The notes under the pieces were generated by a model. It was not told the origin of the DNA, did no database searches, and saw only the letters and a list, made by a program, of their open reading frames with translations. Of a stretch of DNA of 8,118 bases, positions 1-5,831 are shown piece after piece. Each line of letters begins with the position of its first letter. Within the stretch, counting starts at the first letter, position 1. The stretch is from Candidatus Methanomethylophilaceae archaeon (lineage in GTDB: Archaea > Thermoplasmatota > Thermoplasmata > Methanomassiliicoccales > Methanomethylophilaceae), in the NCBI GenBank assembly GCA_017395275.1, contig JAFPVN010000084.1:1-8118 (forward strand). The letters run 5' to 3'. Both the position numbers and the translations under genes were made by a program.

Positions 1-495
1 GAGCATCAGGAGTTCTACGACAGGTACTTCATCATCACGGAGACCGAGTACGGGAGGTCCGTCGAGAGGACCGGCGATGCGATGATGGACTACAACGACG
101 TGGCCGGTTTCTCGGTGGTTCTGAGCAATTCCGTAAAGGATCCCGTCGCGGCATACCGCTACTACACCCAGAAGGACAAGGTCCGCATAGGGCTGGAGAA
201 CCTCAAGAACAGGGCGGACAGGTCGCCTCTGAAGCTCTATTCCGACGAGGTCTACAGGGGAAGGCTGTTCATCCAGTTCCTTACGGTCATCCTCCAGTCC
301 GCCATCCGCCGCAGGATGAGGGGCACGTCCCTGCTGAACAACATCACGATCAGGGACGTCATACACCAAATGTCGATGATCAGGAGGATATCGATCCCAG
401 GGTTCGACACACCGTTCTACACGAACCTGAACAACATCCAGACGCGTATACTGAGTGCCTTCGGGATTGACCCGGCCGAACTGAAGGGAAGATAA
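1..495 (+). CDS. DDE transposase of the IS4 superfamily (IS1634-like), 3' part only
   Basis: This is the C-terminal 164 residues of a transposase. The reading frame is open from base 1 and ends at TAA 493-495, so the true start lies to the left of the window. The stretch at visible residues 52-104 (YRYYTQKDKVRIGLENLKNR, then LYSDEVYRGRLFIQFL) matches the end of the catalytic core of IS1634/IS4-type enzymes. There an R-x3-E signature carries the third acidic residue, here Glu66 at nt 196-198, and is followed by the typical 'S/DE..xGRLFIQF' segment. The tail (residues 105-164) is basic and leads into an 'FGIDPAELKGR' end. The family catalyses cut-and-paste movement of its insertion sequence. 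The other two acidic residues and the left terminal repeat are outside the window, so activity cannot be judged. It is the only gene here that stops with TAA. Family placement is from motif recognition. Confidence 0.82.
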   Translation, partial: EHQEFYDRYFIITETEYGRSVERTGDAMMDYNDVAGFSVVLSNSVKDPVAAYRYYTQKDKVRIGLENLKNRADRSPLKLYSDEVYRGRLFIQFLTVILQSAIRRRMRGTSLLNNITIRDVIHQMSMIRRISIPGFDTPFYTNLNNIQTRILSAFGIDPAELKGR

Positions 496-498
496 GGA

Positions 499-504
499 TT
501 ATAG
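499..504 (+). promoter_or_regulatory. TATA box of the six-cysteine protein gene
   Basis: TTATAG lies four bases after the transposase stop codon, with its centre about 26 nt before the ATG at 527. That spacing would put the transcription start at the start codon itself, giving a leaderless mRNA. No Shine-Dalgarno sequence is visible in the 31-bp gap. Assigned by spacing and by the same layout at other genes in the window. Confidence 0.5.
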
Positions 505-526
505 GTGCGTCAGCTCTTGTACCATC

Positions 527-847
527 ATGGGAAAGGAGTGCACCGTCACCGTCGATGCGGGCGTCTGCAAGATGAAGACCGTAATACACGCCGTTCAGGG
601 CGAGGACCTCATGGTATCGCTGGATGTCAAGAGCGACTGCCCCAACGTCCTGAGGATGTCCTGGAAGTTCAAACCCGTCAACCCCTACACCGAGGTGGAG
701 TCGCCGATATGCGAGACGGACATCTACAGATGGGCCAACGAGGCGCTCCCGCATGCCGCCTGTCCGGTACCCTGCGCGCTCGTGAAGGCGGTAGAGGCCG
801 CCAGCGAACTGGGGATCAAGAGGGGCGTCCGCATCGACATAGAGTGA
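527..847 (+). CDS. Small six-cysteine protein of unknown function (possibly DUF6951 family)
   Basis: The product is 106 residues, soluble, with no signal peptide or membrane segment. Cysteines are at 5, 14, 38, 62, 79 and 83. The most distinctive parts are an N-terminal beta-like segment with 'VDAGVCKMK' (residues 9-17), 'SDCPNV' (36-41), and 'ACPVPCALVKAVEAA' (78-92) at the head of a C-terminal helix. Small proteins with a VDAG-C start, an SDCPN motif and a CPVP motif occur as conserved uncharacterised proteins in anaerobic archaea and bacteria. I associate them with DUF6951, but that name is from memory. The paired cysteines suggest metal or Fe-S binding or a thiol role, which is inference only. 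The ATG at 527 is chosen because it sits 26 nt after a TATA box. An overlapping longer frame (505-855) lacks this pattern and is a shadow. Third codon positions are GC-rich like the neighbours. It lies 31 bp after the transposase and 39 bp before the nitroreductase gene. Confidence 0.82.
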   Translation: MGKECTVTVDAGVCKMKTVIHAVQGEDLMVSLDVKSDCPNVLRMSWKFKPVNPYTEVESPICETDIYRWANEALPHAACPVPCALVKAVEAASELGIKRGVRIDIE

Positions 848-858
848 TGCGATAATCC

Positions 859-866
859 GAAATACG
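859..866 (+). promoter_or_regulatory. TATA-like box of the nitroreductase gene
   Basis: GAAATACG, with an upstream CC that could form part of a BRE, is centred about 25 nt before the ATG at 887. The match to a TATA box is weak, but the spacing is the same as at the other genes. It suggests an independent leaderless transcript. Confidence 0.35.
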
Positions 867-886
867 ATTCTTCCTATCGGGGAAAC

Positions 887-1555
887 ATGGACGAGTACGA
901 GGCGGCGAAGCAGCGCCACACGGTCAGGCAGTACACGACGGAACCCATTTCTCAGGAGCACGTAGACGCCTTGCAATCCGCAATAGCGGAGATCAACGCC
1001 GAGGGCAACCTGAACGCCGTGCTCATGCTGAACGAGCCGAAGGCGTTCGCCACCATCCCGCTGAAGGTCATCGGTTTCTCCAACGCCTCCAACTACATCG
1101 CGATGATCGGTCCGGAGAACGCCACGCTCAACGAGAGGATCGGCTACTACGGGGAGAGATTGGTGCTGCTGGCACAATCGCTCGGACTTCGTACCTGCTG
1201 GGCCATGATGTGTTCCAAGAAGTACGCGAAGGACCACGTGAAGGAGGGGCAGAGGTTCGTCATAGGCATCTCCGTGGGATACGGGGCCAACGACGGTAAG
1301 CAGCATAAGGACAGGCCGAAGGAGGATGTCGGTTATTCCCCCGATGCCCCTGAATGGTTCAACAGGGGGATAGAATGCGTCATGCTGGCCCCGTCGGGCG
1401 TGAACAAGCAGCCCATATCATTCTCGTACGAGGGGGATGTGGTCACCGCGATCTACAAGCCCACCAATCTCATCCGCGTGGACTGCGGTATCGCCAGATA
1501 CCACTTCGAGCTGGGTGCGGGGAAGGATAACTTCCGGTGGAAGGATAGTCTCTGA
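887..1555 (+). CDS. Nitroreductase-fold flavoprotein (putative TM-type nitroreductase)
   Basis: A 222-residue cytoplasmic protein, probably an FMN-dependent NAD(P)H oxidoreductase. The N-terminal 'AAKQRHTVRQY' (residues 6-16) is the Arg-rich FMN phosphate-binding start of nitroreductases. 'RIGYYGERLVLLAQSLGLRTCW' near residues 85-106 is the central helix followed by the Gly-Leu-x-Thr-x-W turn. 'APSGVNKQPISFSY' (about 168-181) is the second flavin-contacting motif with its conserved Asn-x-Gln-Pro, and 'VDCGIARYHFEL' (about 198-209) is the C-terminal helix signature. This arrangement resembles the family often annotated as putative TM nitroreductase, which is found in anaerobes and whose substrate is unknown. 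The fold is clear. The substrate (nitro compounds, flavin, quinone or other) cannot be read from sequence. It begins 39 bp after the preceding gene, with a TATA-like box of its own, and ends at TGA before a hairpin-containing spacer shared with the converging cbiK. Confidence 0.85.
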   Translation: MDEYEAAKQRHTVRQYTTEPISQEHVDALQSAIAEINAEGNLNAVLMLNEPKAFATIPLKVIGFSNASNYIAMIGPENATLNERIGYYGERLVLLAQSLGLRTCWAMMCSKKYAKDHVKEGQRFVIGISVGYGANDGKQHKDRPKEDVGYSPDAPEWFNRGIECVMLAPSGVNKQPISFSYEGDVVTAIYKPTNLIRVDCGIARYHFELGAGKDNFRWKDSL

Positions 1556-1572
1556 AGGGTTCTGCATATTGG

Positions 1573-1597
1573 GAAAATCGGAGTATTCTCCATTTTC
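1573..1597. terminator. Hairpin after the nitroreductase gene
   Basis: Left arm GAAAATCGGAG (1573-1583), loop TATT, right arm CTCCATTTTC (1588-1597). Ten base pairs form with one bulged C at 1579. The A and T runs at the outer stem give T-rich sequence on both strands. It begins 18 nt after the nitroreductase stop in a convergent spacer, so it is a plausible terminator. An RNA structural element is also possible. Confidence 0.45.
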
Positions 1598-1616
1598 GAA
1601 TTGACCCCATCACAGG

Positions 1617-1639
1617 ATGTTCCTGACCAAGCGGAACAT
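1617..1639. terminator. Second hairpin in the convergent spacer
   Basis: A perfect 7-bp inverted repeat, ATGTTCC (1617-1623) and GGAACAT (1633-1639), surrounds a 9-base loop. It lies between the nitroreductase stop and the cbiK stop, 67 bp downstream of the latter on the minus strand. It has no following T run, so a terminator role is uncertain. A binding site or chance are alternatives. The rest of 1640-1705 shows no gene or clear structure. Confidence 0.3.
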
Positions 1640-1705
1640 ACGCACGGTGTGTCCTGCCGTCCACTGTTAGAATCCGCCCCTATCGACGAGCCGGACCGAC
1701 TGTGG

Positions 1706-2518
1706 TCATTCCAGACCGTTCTCGTGGATGCATTCGGCGCAGATGTCGATGAACAGGTTCCTCATGGACTCGAACTCGCCCATGCCTATCATCAGCGGTA
1801 CGGCGTCGTAACCGGCCGCGATCAGCTTGGACTTCAGGGAATCGGGATCGTCGCTTGCCATGTCCTCGATCGCATGCACTCCCGCAACGATCATGAACGG
1901 GAGTATGGCGACCTTCTTGCCCTTCGAATGCAGCATCATCTTGGGCAGGTCGTCGAATCCGGGGAATCCCTCGACGGTGACCATGTACACGTCGTGGATG
2001 TCCCTCAGGACGAGCTTGAGGTACATCTGGCTGTAGCATGCGTTGGAGAAATGCGACGTCCCATGGCCCATGAGGACGACCGCGCAGTCCGGGGATACGA
2101 GTTCTCTGACTCTGGGAAGGACCTTCTTCTCGAGCGCCTCGGCCATCACGTCGAAGCTCCTCTCCTCGTCCAGCAGCGGTTTGGATACCACGAGTTCGTC
2201 GAACTTGTGCCTGAACTCGTTGCAGTATCTGACGACGTCGTCGTACTCCAGTCCCTTGATGAAGTGGGTGGGCTGTACAACCACGGTGCGGTAGCCCTCA
2301 TCCACCAGCCTCTGGAGGGCCTCGTCGATGTAATCGATCTTCTCCCCGGTCTCCCTCTGGATCTTCTTGATGATCATCCTGCTGGTGAACGCGCGTCTGA
2401 CCGTCCAATCCCGGAAGATCTGGGCCATCGTCTTCTCGATGGAGCCGATACAGTCGTCCCTGGCCTTCTTCTGGCTGGTACCGAAACTGACTACTACGAT
2501 GGCCTTCTTTGTCTCCAT
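1706..2518 (-). CDS. cbiK: Anaerobic sirohydrochlorin cobaltochelatase CbiK
   Basis: The product is 270 residues. CbiK inserts Co2+ into sirohydrochlorin without ATP, the committing step of the early-cobalt route to adenosylcobalamin. 'KKAIVVVSFGTS' (4-15) is the family's first strand, and 'RRAFTSRMIIKKI' (41-53) and 'VVQPTHFIKGLEYD' (80-93) are strongly conserved. The metal ligands of Salmonella CbiK (His145, Glu175, His207) correspond to His152 in GHGT, Glu183 in TVEGFPGF and His215 in GVHAIEDMASDD, with near-identical spacing (31 and 32 residues against 30 and 32). No signal peptide is present, so it is the cytoplasmic type. The frame extends to a TTG at 2536, but ATG 2518 is preferred: it starts the conserved METKKAI segment and lies 27 nt after a TATA box. 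It is downstream of the transporter on the same strand, 72 bp away, with its own promoter. No other cobalamin genes are in view. Archaea more often use short CbiX, so transfer from bacteria is possible, although base composition matches the neighbours. Confidence 0.93.
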   Translation of the reverse strand: METKKAIVVVSFGTSQKKARDDCIGSIEKTMAQIFRDWTVRRAFTSRMIIKKIQRETGEKIDYIDEALQRLVDEGYRTVVVQPTHFIKGLEYDDVVRYCNEFRHKFDELVVSKPLLDEERSFDVMAEALEKKVLPRVRELVSPDCAVVLMGHGTSHFSNACYSQMYLKLVLRDIHDVYMVTVEGFPGFDDLPKMMLHSKGKKVAILPFMIVAGVHAIEDMASDDPDSLKSKLIAAGYDAVPLMIGMGEFESMRNLFIDICAECIHENGLE

Positions 2519-2541
2519 GTTGGATGGATAATCCAACTTGC

Positions 2542-2550
2542 TATAAAAGG
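2542..2550 (-). promoter_or_regulatory. TATA box of cbiK
   Basis: Reading on the minus strand, CCTTTTATA is centred about 27 nt before the ATG at 2518. This is a good archaeal TATA box. It supports the internal ATG over the upstream TTG and suggests a leaderless cbiK transcript independent of the transporter gene. Confidence 0.6.
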
Positions 2551-2559
2551 TTTGTCAGT

Positions 2560-2574
2560 TACCCATCGGGGGTA
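2560..2574 (-). terminator. Small hairpin after the transporter gene
   Basis: TACCC (2560-2564) and GGGTA (2570-2574) form a 5-bp stem with a 5-base loop, 17 nt after the transporter stop codon and just upstream of the cbiK TATA box. The stem is short and lacks an adjoining T run, so it is only a weak terminator candidate. Confidence 0.22.
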
Positions 2575-2590
2575 TATGTGGAAACAGCCC

Positions 2591-3994
2591 TCAGGCGAAG
2601 AATGTGCCGTACATTCCCGAGATGAGGATCGCCAGGAGACAGAGGGGGCAGACGTACTTGATCATGACCCTGAACAGCTTCTTCGACCTGAACACCCCGT
2701 TGATCTCGATCTCCTCCTCGATCAGCGCGGTCTTCACCACGAAGCCTATGAAGAAGCAGGTGAGGATGGCCGCGATGGGCATGAGGATGGAGTTGGTGAG
2801 CGTATCGAAGATTCCCAGCCATCCCGCACCCTGATCGCCTGGCACATTAGTCATCCAGGGTCCGAATCCGAGGCAGCAGACCAGTCCGAGTCCGAGGATT
2901 ATGGCGGACACGATCCCTACAGCTATGGGGCGCGAGACGTGCATGCGGTCCTTGAAGATCGATACCGCGGTCTCGGCGAGGGACATCGCCGACGTCAGTG
3001 CGGCGAACACGACGAGGAGGAAGAACACCGGCGCCACGATCTCCCCCATGGGCATCTGGTGGAACACCATGGGCAGAGCGTTGAACATGAGTCCCATCCC
3101 GCTGCTGTCCTGGAATCCGAAGCAGAACGCCGCGGGGACGATCATAAGTCCGGCGATGAACGCCACGCCCGTATCGATGAGGCCGATGTTCCTTGCGGAG
3201 TGCTCGATGTTGACGTCCTTCTTCATGTAGGAACCGTAGGTTATCATGATTCCCATGGCGAGGGACATCGAATAGAAGATCTGGCTGACGGCTCCGAGGA
3301 AGGTGTCGTAGCTCAGGTCCTCGAACTTGGGTACCAGGTAGAAAGCGAGACCGTCGCCGATGCCGTCCAGAGTGAAGGTGAACGCGGTGACGATCAGGAG
3401 CATGACCAGCAGCATGGGCATGAGGATCTTGCTGACCTTCTCGATACCCCTGCTGACCCCGAGGTTGATGATTATGATGCACATTACCGCGAAGATGACG
3501 AACCATATCGAGGGGTCCAGTACCGATCCCGTGGCCGTTCCGGTGATGTAGTCCCACCAATAGGGGTCGCCTCCGGAGCCTCCGGTGGCCAGCGTCTCGA
3601 GGTTGCCCGTGGCGGATTCAACGAAGTACTTCAGCACCCATCCCCCGATGACGCAGTAATAGGGGACGATGAGGATGGGGATGATGGCCAGCAGCCATCC
3701 GATGAAGGAGTACTTCTTACTGAGGTCGCGGAACGCGTCTATGCACGATTTCCCGGTCCTTCTGCCGAGGGACACCTCGGCGATGAGGAGGGTGAATCCG
3801 AACGTCACCGCCAATGCCACATAGACGACGAGGAACGCCCCACCGCCGTAGTGCGAGGTGAGATAGGGGAACCTCCAGAGGTTCCCGAGACCGACCGCGG
3901 AGGCAGCAGCCGCGAGGACGAAACCGAGTTTTCCCGTGAATGAGCCGCGGTTCTCTCCGGATTCCTTTTCCTGGCTGCTGTCGCTGTCGTGCAT
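2591..3994 (-). CDS. Na+-coupled amino-acid transporter, NSS (SLC6/LeuT-like) family
   Basis: A 467-residue integral membrane symporter, probably importing an amino acid with Na+. After a hydrophilic N-terminus (1-19), 'FTGKLGFVLAAAASAVGLGNLWRFPYL' spans residues 19-45 and is the unwound TM1 signature of the family, with GLGN-WRFP contributing to the substrate and Na+ sites. 'FYSMSLAMGIMITYGSYM' (240-257) is the broken TM6, and 'AALTSAMSLAE' (331-341) is TM8 with the Thr-Ser pair (334, 335) of the Na2 site. I count about 11 hydrophobic spans, as in the shorter bacterial NSS proteins such as MhsT and Tyt1, rather than the 12 of LeuT. Asp274 near TM7 may be the acidic residue that makes prokaryotic members chloride-independent; this needs alignment. 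The substrate is not predictable. The frame reaches an ATG at 4018, but that codon lies inside the TATA box. The ATG at 3994 is about 25 nt from the box and leaves the usual N-terminus. It is divergent from gltX. Confidence 0.92.
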   Translation of the reverse strand: MHDSDSSQEKESGENRGSFTGKLGFVLAAAASAVGLGNLWRFPYLTSHYGGGAFLVVYVALAVTFGFTLLIAEVSLGRRTGKSCIDAFRDLSKKYSFIGWLLAIIPILIVPYYCVIGGWVLKYFVESATGNLETLATGGSGGDPYWWDYITGTATGSVLDPSIWFVIFAVMCIIIINLGVSRGIEKVSKILMPMLLVMLLIVTAFTFTLDGIGDGLAFYLVPKFEDLSYDTFLGAVSQIFYSMSLAMGIMITYGSYMKKDVNIEHSARNIGLIDTGVAFIAGLMIVPAAFCFGFQDSSGMGLMFNALPMVFHQMPMGEIVAPVFFLLVVFAALTSAMSLAETAVSIFKDRMHVSRPIAVGIVSAIILGLGLVCCLGFGPWMTNVPGDQGAGWLGIFDTLTNSILMPIAAILTCFFIGFVVKTALIEEEIEINGVFRSKKLFRVMIKYVCPLCLLAILISGMYGTFFA

Positions 3995-4015
3995 TACCAG
4001 CCCCAATGGCTTACG

Positions 4016-4023
4016 CATATATG
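4016..4023 (-). promoter_or_regulatory. TATA box of the NSS transporter gene
   Basis: CATATATG is a perfect palindrome centred about 25 nt before the ATG at 3994 on the minus strand. It is part of the 109-bp divergent region shared with gltX. It overlaps the upstream in-frame ATG (4016-4018), which argues against that codon being the start. Confidence 0.55.
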
Positions 4024-4075
4024 CTGTTTGGGTGGGATGCGGCCAAGCATCGCAGGGACCTTCCGACCGTTATCC

Positions 4076-4084
4076 TTTATTATA
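4076..4084 (+). promoter_or_regulatory. TATA box of gltX
   Basis: TTTATTATA is centred about 24 nt before the ATG at 4104. An upstream CC could be part of a BRE. No Shine-Dalgarno sequence precedes the ATG, so the gltX mRNA is likely leaderless. Confidence 0.58.
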
Positions 4085-4103
4085 TGATGGCAATCACCGC
4101 CGT

Positions 4104-5786
4104 ATGTCCGTGAACATCGAGGAGACAATCAGGAACTACGCGTTGCAGAATGCGGTGTTCTTCAAGGGAAAGGCCAATCCGAAGGCCATCGTCGGAAAGA
4201 TACTGGGAGAGTTCCCCGAGTACAGGGCGAAGGCCGCCGAGATAACCCCGCTCATCAACTCGATCGTGGAAGAGGTGAACGCCATGGGCCTCGATGCCCA
4301 GAAGGCGGCCCTCGAGGCTTCCAACCCCGCGCTCCTGGCCAAGAAGGAGAAGAAGGAGAGGACCTACGAGCTCCCCGAGCTGGACAACGTGAACGGCCCT
4401 GTGGTCATGAGGATCGCGCCCGGACCGTCCGGACCCCTCCATATCGGACACACCAGGGTATCCATCCTCAACGACGAGTACGTCAAGAGGTACGGCGGGA
4501 AGCTGATCTGCAGGTTCGAGGACACCAACCCCGAGAAGATCGACGCGGACGCGTACAGGATGATCCCCGAGGACCTCGAGTGGCTCGGTGTGAAGGTCAC
4601 GGACACCTACATCCAGTCGGACAGGTTCGAGATATACTACGACATCACCAAGAAGCTACTGGAGATGGGCAAGGCGTACGTCTGCACCTGCGACGCCGAG
4701 GATTGGAGGAAGAAGAAGGAGGCCAAGCAGGCCTGCCCGTGCAGGGATCTGCCCATAGAGGAGCAGATGGAGCGCTATGATAAGTTCATGGCAGGGGAGT
4801 ACAAGGACGGTGAGGCGATCGTCGTCGTCAAGACCGCGATAGACCACCCCAACCCAGCGATCAGGGACTTCGTCGCCCTCAGACTGGTGAGCCACCCCCA
4901 CCCCCGCGTGGGCACCAAGTACATCGCATACCCGATGATGAACCTCTCCGTGGCAATCGATGATCACCTCATGGGCATGACCCACGTCATCAGGGGGAAG
5001 GACCACCTGAACAACACCTTCAGGCAGGAATACATCTTCGACTACATGGGCTGGAAGAAGCCCAACTACTACCACTACGGTCTGGTCAACATCCCCGACA
5101 CCGTCCTGAAGACATCGCTCATCAAGAAGAGCATCCTCGAGGGAGAGTACAGCGGATGGGACGACGTCAGGACCGGTACCGTGCGCGCCATGAAGAGGAG
5201 GGGAATCAGGCCCGAGGCAATCAGGAGGTACTGGATCGAGGCCGGTATGAAGGCTGTGGACATCGAGTTCTCCTGGCCCAACCTGTTCGGCATGAACCGC
5301 GACATCATTGATGCGGAGTCCAACAGGTACTTCTTCGTCCAGGACCCCGTGAAGTACGACATCGCCGGTACGGATTCCATCACCGGGAGCGCACCGCTCC
5401 ACCCCGACCACCCCGAGAGGGGCAACAGGGCATACGAGCTGAAGGCCCCCTGTTCCGTGTATCTCTCCAAGACGGACTCGGACATGTTCGCCGAGTCGGG
5501 CAAGGTGAGGCTGAAGGACCTGTGCAACATCGCATACGGACAGCCCGCTAAGTTCGACGGCAACGACGTCTCCATCCTCAGGCAGGGATTCAAGGCCGTG
5601 CAGTGGACCGCAGACGGATGCGTGCCAGCCGAGATCTACATGCCCGACGGCACCGTCGCCAAGGGATACTGCGAGCCCTCCGTGCTCGATGAGAAAAACG
5701 ATGAGCTGCAGTTCGAGAGGTTCGGCTTCGTGAAGGTCGAGTCAAAGGACGCTAAGCTCGTCAGGGCTGTGTTCAGCCACCGCTGA
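4104..5786 (+). CDS. gltX: Glutamyl-tRNA synthetase, archaeal type
   Basis: A 560-residue class I aminoacyl-tRNA synthetase that charges tRNA(Glu). In archaea the enzyme is generally non-discriminating and also forms Glu-tRNA(Gln) for GatDE. An archaeal N-terminal extension (1-98) precedes the catalytic domain. 'APGPSGPLHIGHTR' (105-118) holds the HIGH ATP motif at 113-116, and 'RFEDTNPEKID' (137-147) binds glutamate. 'CTC' (194-196) and 'CPC' (211-213) make a CxC-x14-CxC zinc-site candidate in the acceptor-binding insertion. 'AIDDHLMGMTHVIRGKDH' (284-301) is the substrate pocket segment. The KMSKS equivalent is 'KTSLIKKSI' (336-344), followed by 'SGWDDVRTGTVRAMKRRGI' (350-368). The C-terminus (about 400-560) is the beta-barrel anticodon domain of archaeal and eukaryotic GluRS and GlnRS. 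Length is normal for archaea. The frame is open back to 3936, but MSVNIEE at 4104 is chosen because a TATA box lies at the expected distance and the earlier sequence overlaps the divergent transporter gene. Confidence 0.96.
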   Translation: MSVNIEETIRNYALQNAVFFKGKANPKAIVGKILGEFPEYRAKAAEITPLINSIVEEVNAMGLDAQKAALEASNPALLAKKEKKERTYELPELDNVNGPVVMRIAPGPSGPLHIGHTRVSILNDEYVKRYGGKLICRFEDTNPEKIDADAYRMIPEDLEWLGVKVTDTYIQSDRFEIYYDITKKLLEMGKAYVCTCDAEDWRKKKEAKQACPCRDLPIEEQMERYDKFMAGEYKDGEAIVVVKTAIDHPNPAIRDFVALRLVSHPHPRVGTKYIAYPMMNLSVAIDDHLMGMTHVIRGKDHLNNTFRQEYIFDYMGWKKPNYYHYGLVNIPDTVLKTSLIKKSILEGEYSGWDDVRTGTVRAMKRRGIRPEAIRRYWIEAGMKAVDIEFSWPNLFGMNRDIIDAESNRYFFVQDPVKYDIAGTDSITGSAPLHPDHPERGNRAYELKAPCSVYLSKTDSDMFAESGKVRLKDLCNIAYGQPAKFDGNDVSILRQGFKAVQWTADGCVPAEIYMPDGTVAKGYCEPSVLDEKNDELQFERFGFVKVESKDAKLVRAVFSHR

Positions 5787-5813
5787 TGCGGTGCGCTGGC
5801 ACATGTCAAACCC

Positions 5814-5829
5814 TTTAGAGTTTTCTAAA
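5814..5829. terminator. Hairpin between gltX and the DtxR-family gene
   Basis: TTTAGA (5814-5819), loop GTTT, TCTAAA (5824-5829): a perfect 6-bp stem in the 45-bp space between the converging stop codons of gltX (5786) and the repressor gene (5832). T-rich sequence occurs on both strands around it. It probably works as a bidirectional terminator. Confidence 0.45.
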
Positions 5830-5831
5830 AA

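Noticed and set aside
380..1306. A 308-codon minus-strand open frame opposite the transposase, six-cysteine and nitroreductase genes
   Set aside because: Its translation is low-complexity Arg/Val/Leu/Gly-rich with no recognisable fold, and it overlaps three supported genes.
527..1555. A two-gene redox system made of the six-cysteine protein and the nitroreductase
   Set aside because: The genes are adjacent and co-directional, but each has its own TATA-like box and no motif ties them together. Adjacency alone does not support calling a system.
1470..1664. A 64-codon minus-strand open frame over the nitroreductase end and the spacer
   Set aside because: It mostly overlaps the nitroreductase gene antisense, has no promoter or recognised motif, and its translation looks random.
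2519..2536. TTG-initiated six-residue extension of CbiK
   Set aside because: The ATG at 2518 begins the conserved family N-terminus and lies at the expected distance from the TATA box.
1601..3943. A 780-codon open frame on the plus strand across the cbiK and transporter region
   Set aside because: It is the antisense shadow of two well-recognised minus-strand genes. The translation is Asp/Glu/His/Gly-rich without any domain, as expected opposite GC-biased codons.
3936..4103. A 56-codon N-terminal extension of gltX
   Set aside because: It would run through the divergent promoter region and overlap the start of the transporter gene. The TATA box and the conserved N-terminus place the start at 4104.
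4656..5411. A 251-codon minus-strand open frame within gltX
   Set aside because: Antisense shadow of a clearly recognised synthetase; its Val/Asp/His-rich translation is a composition artefact.
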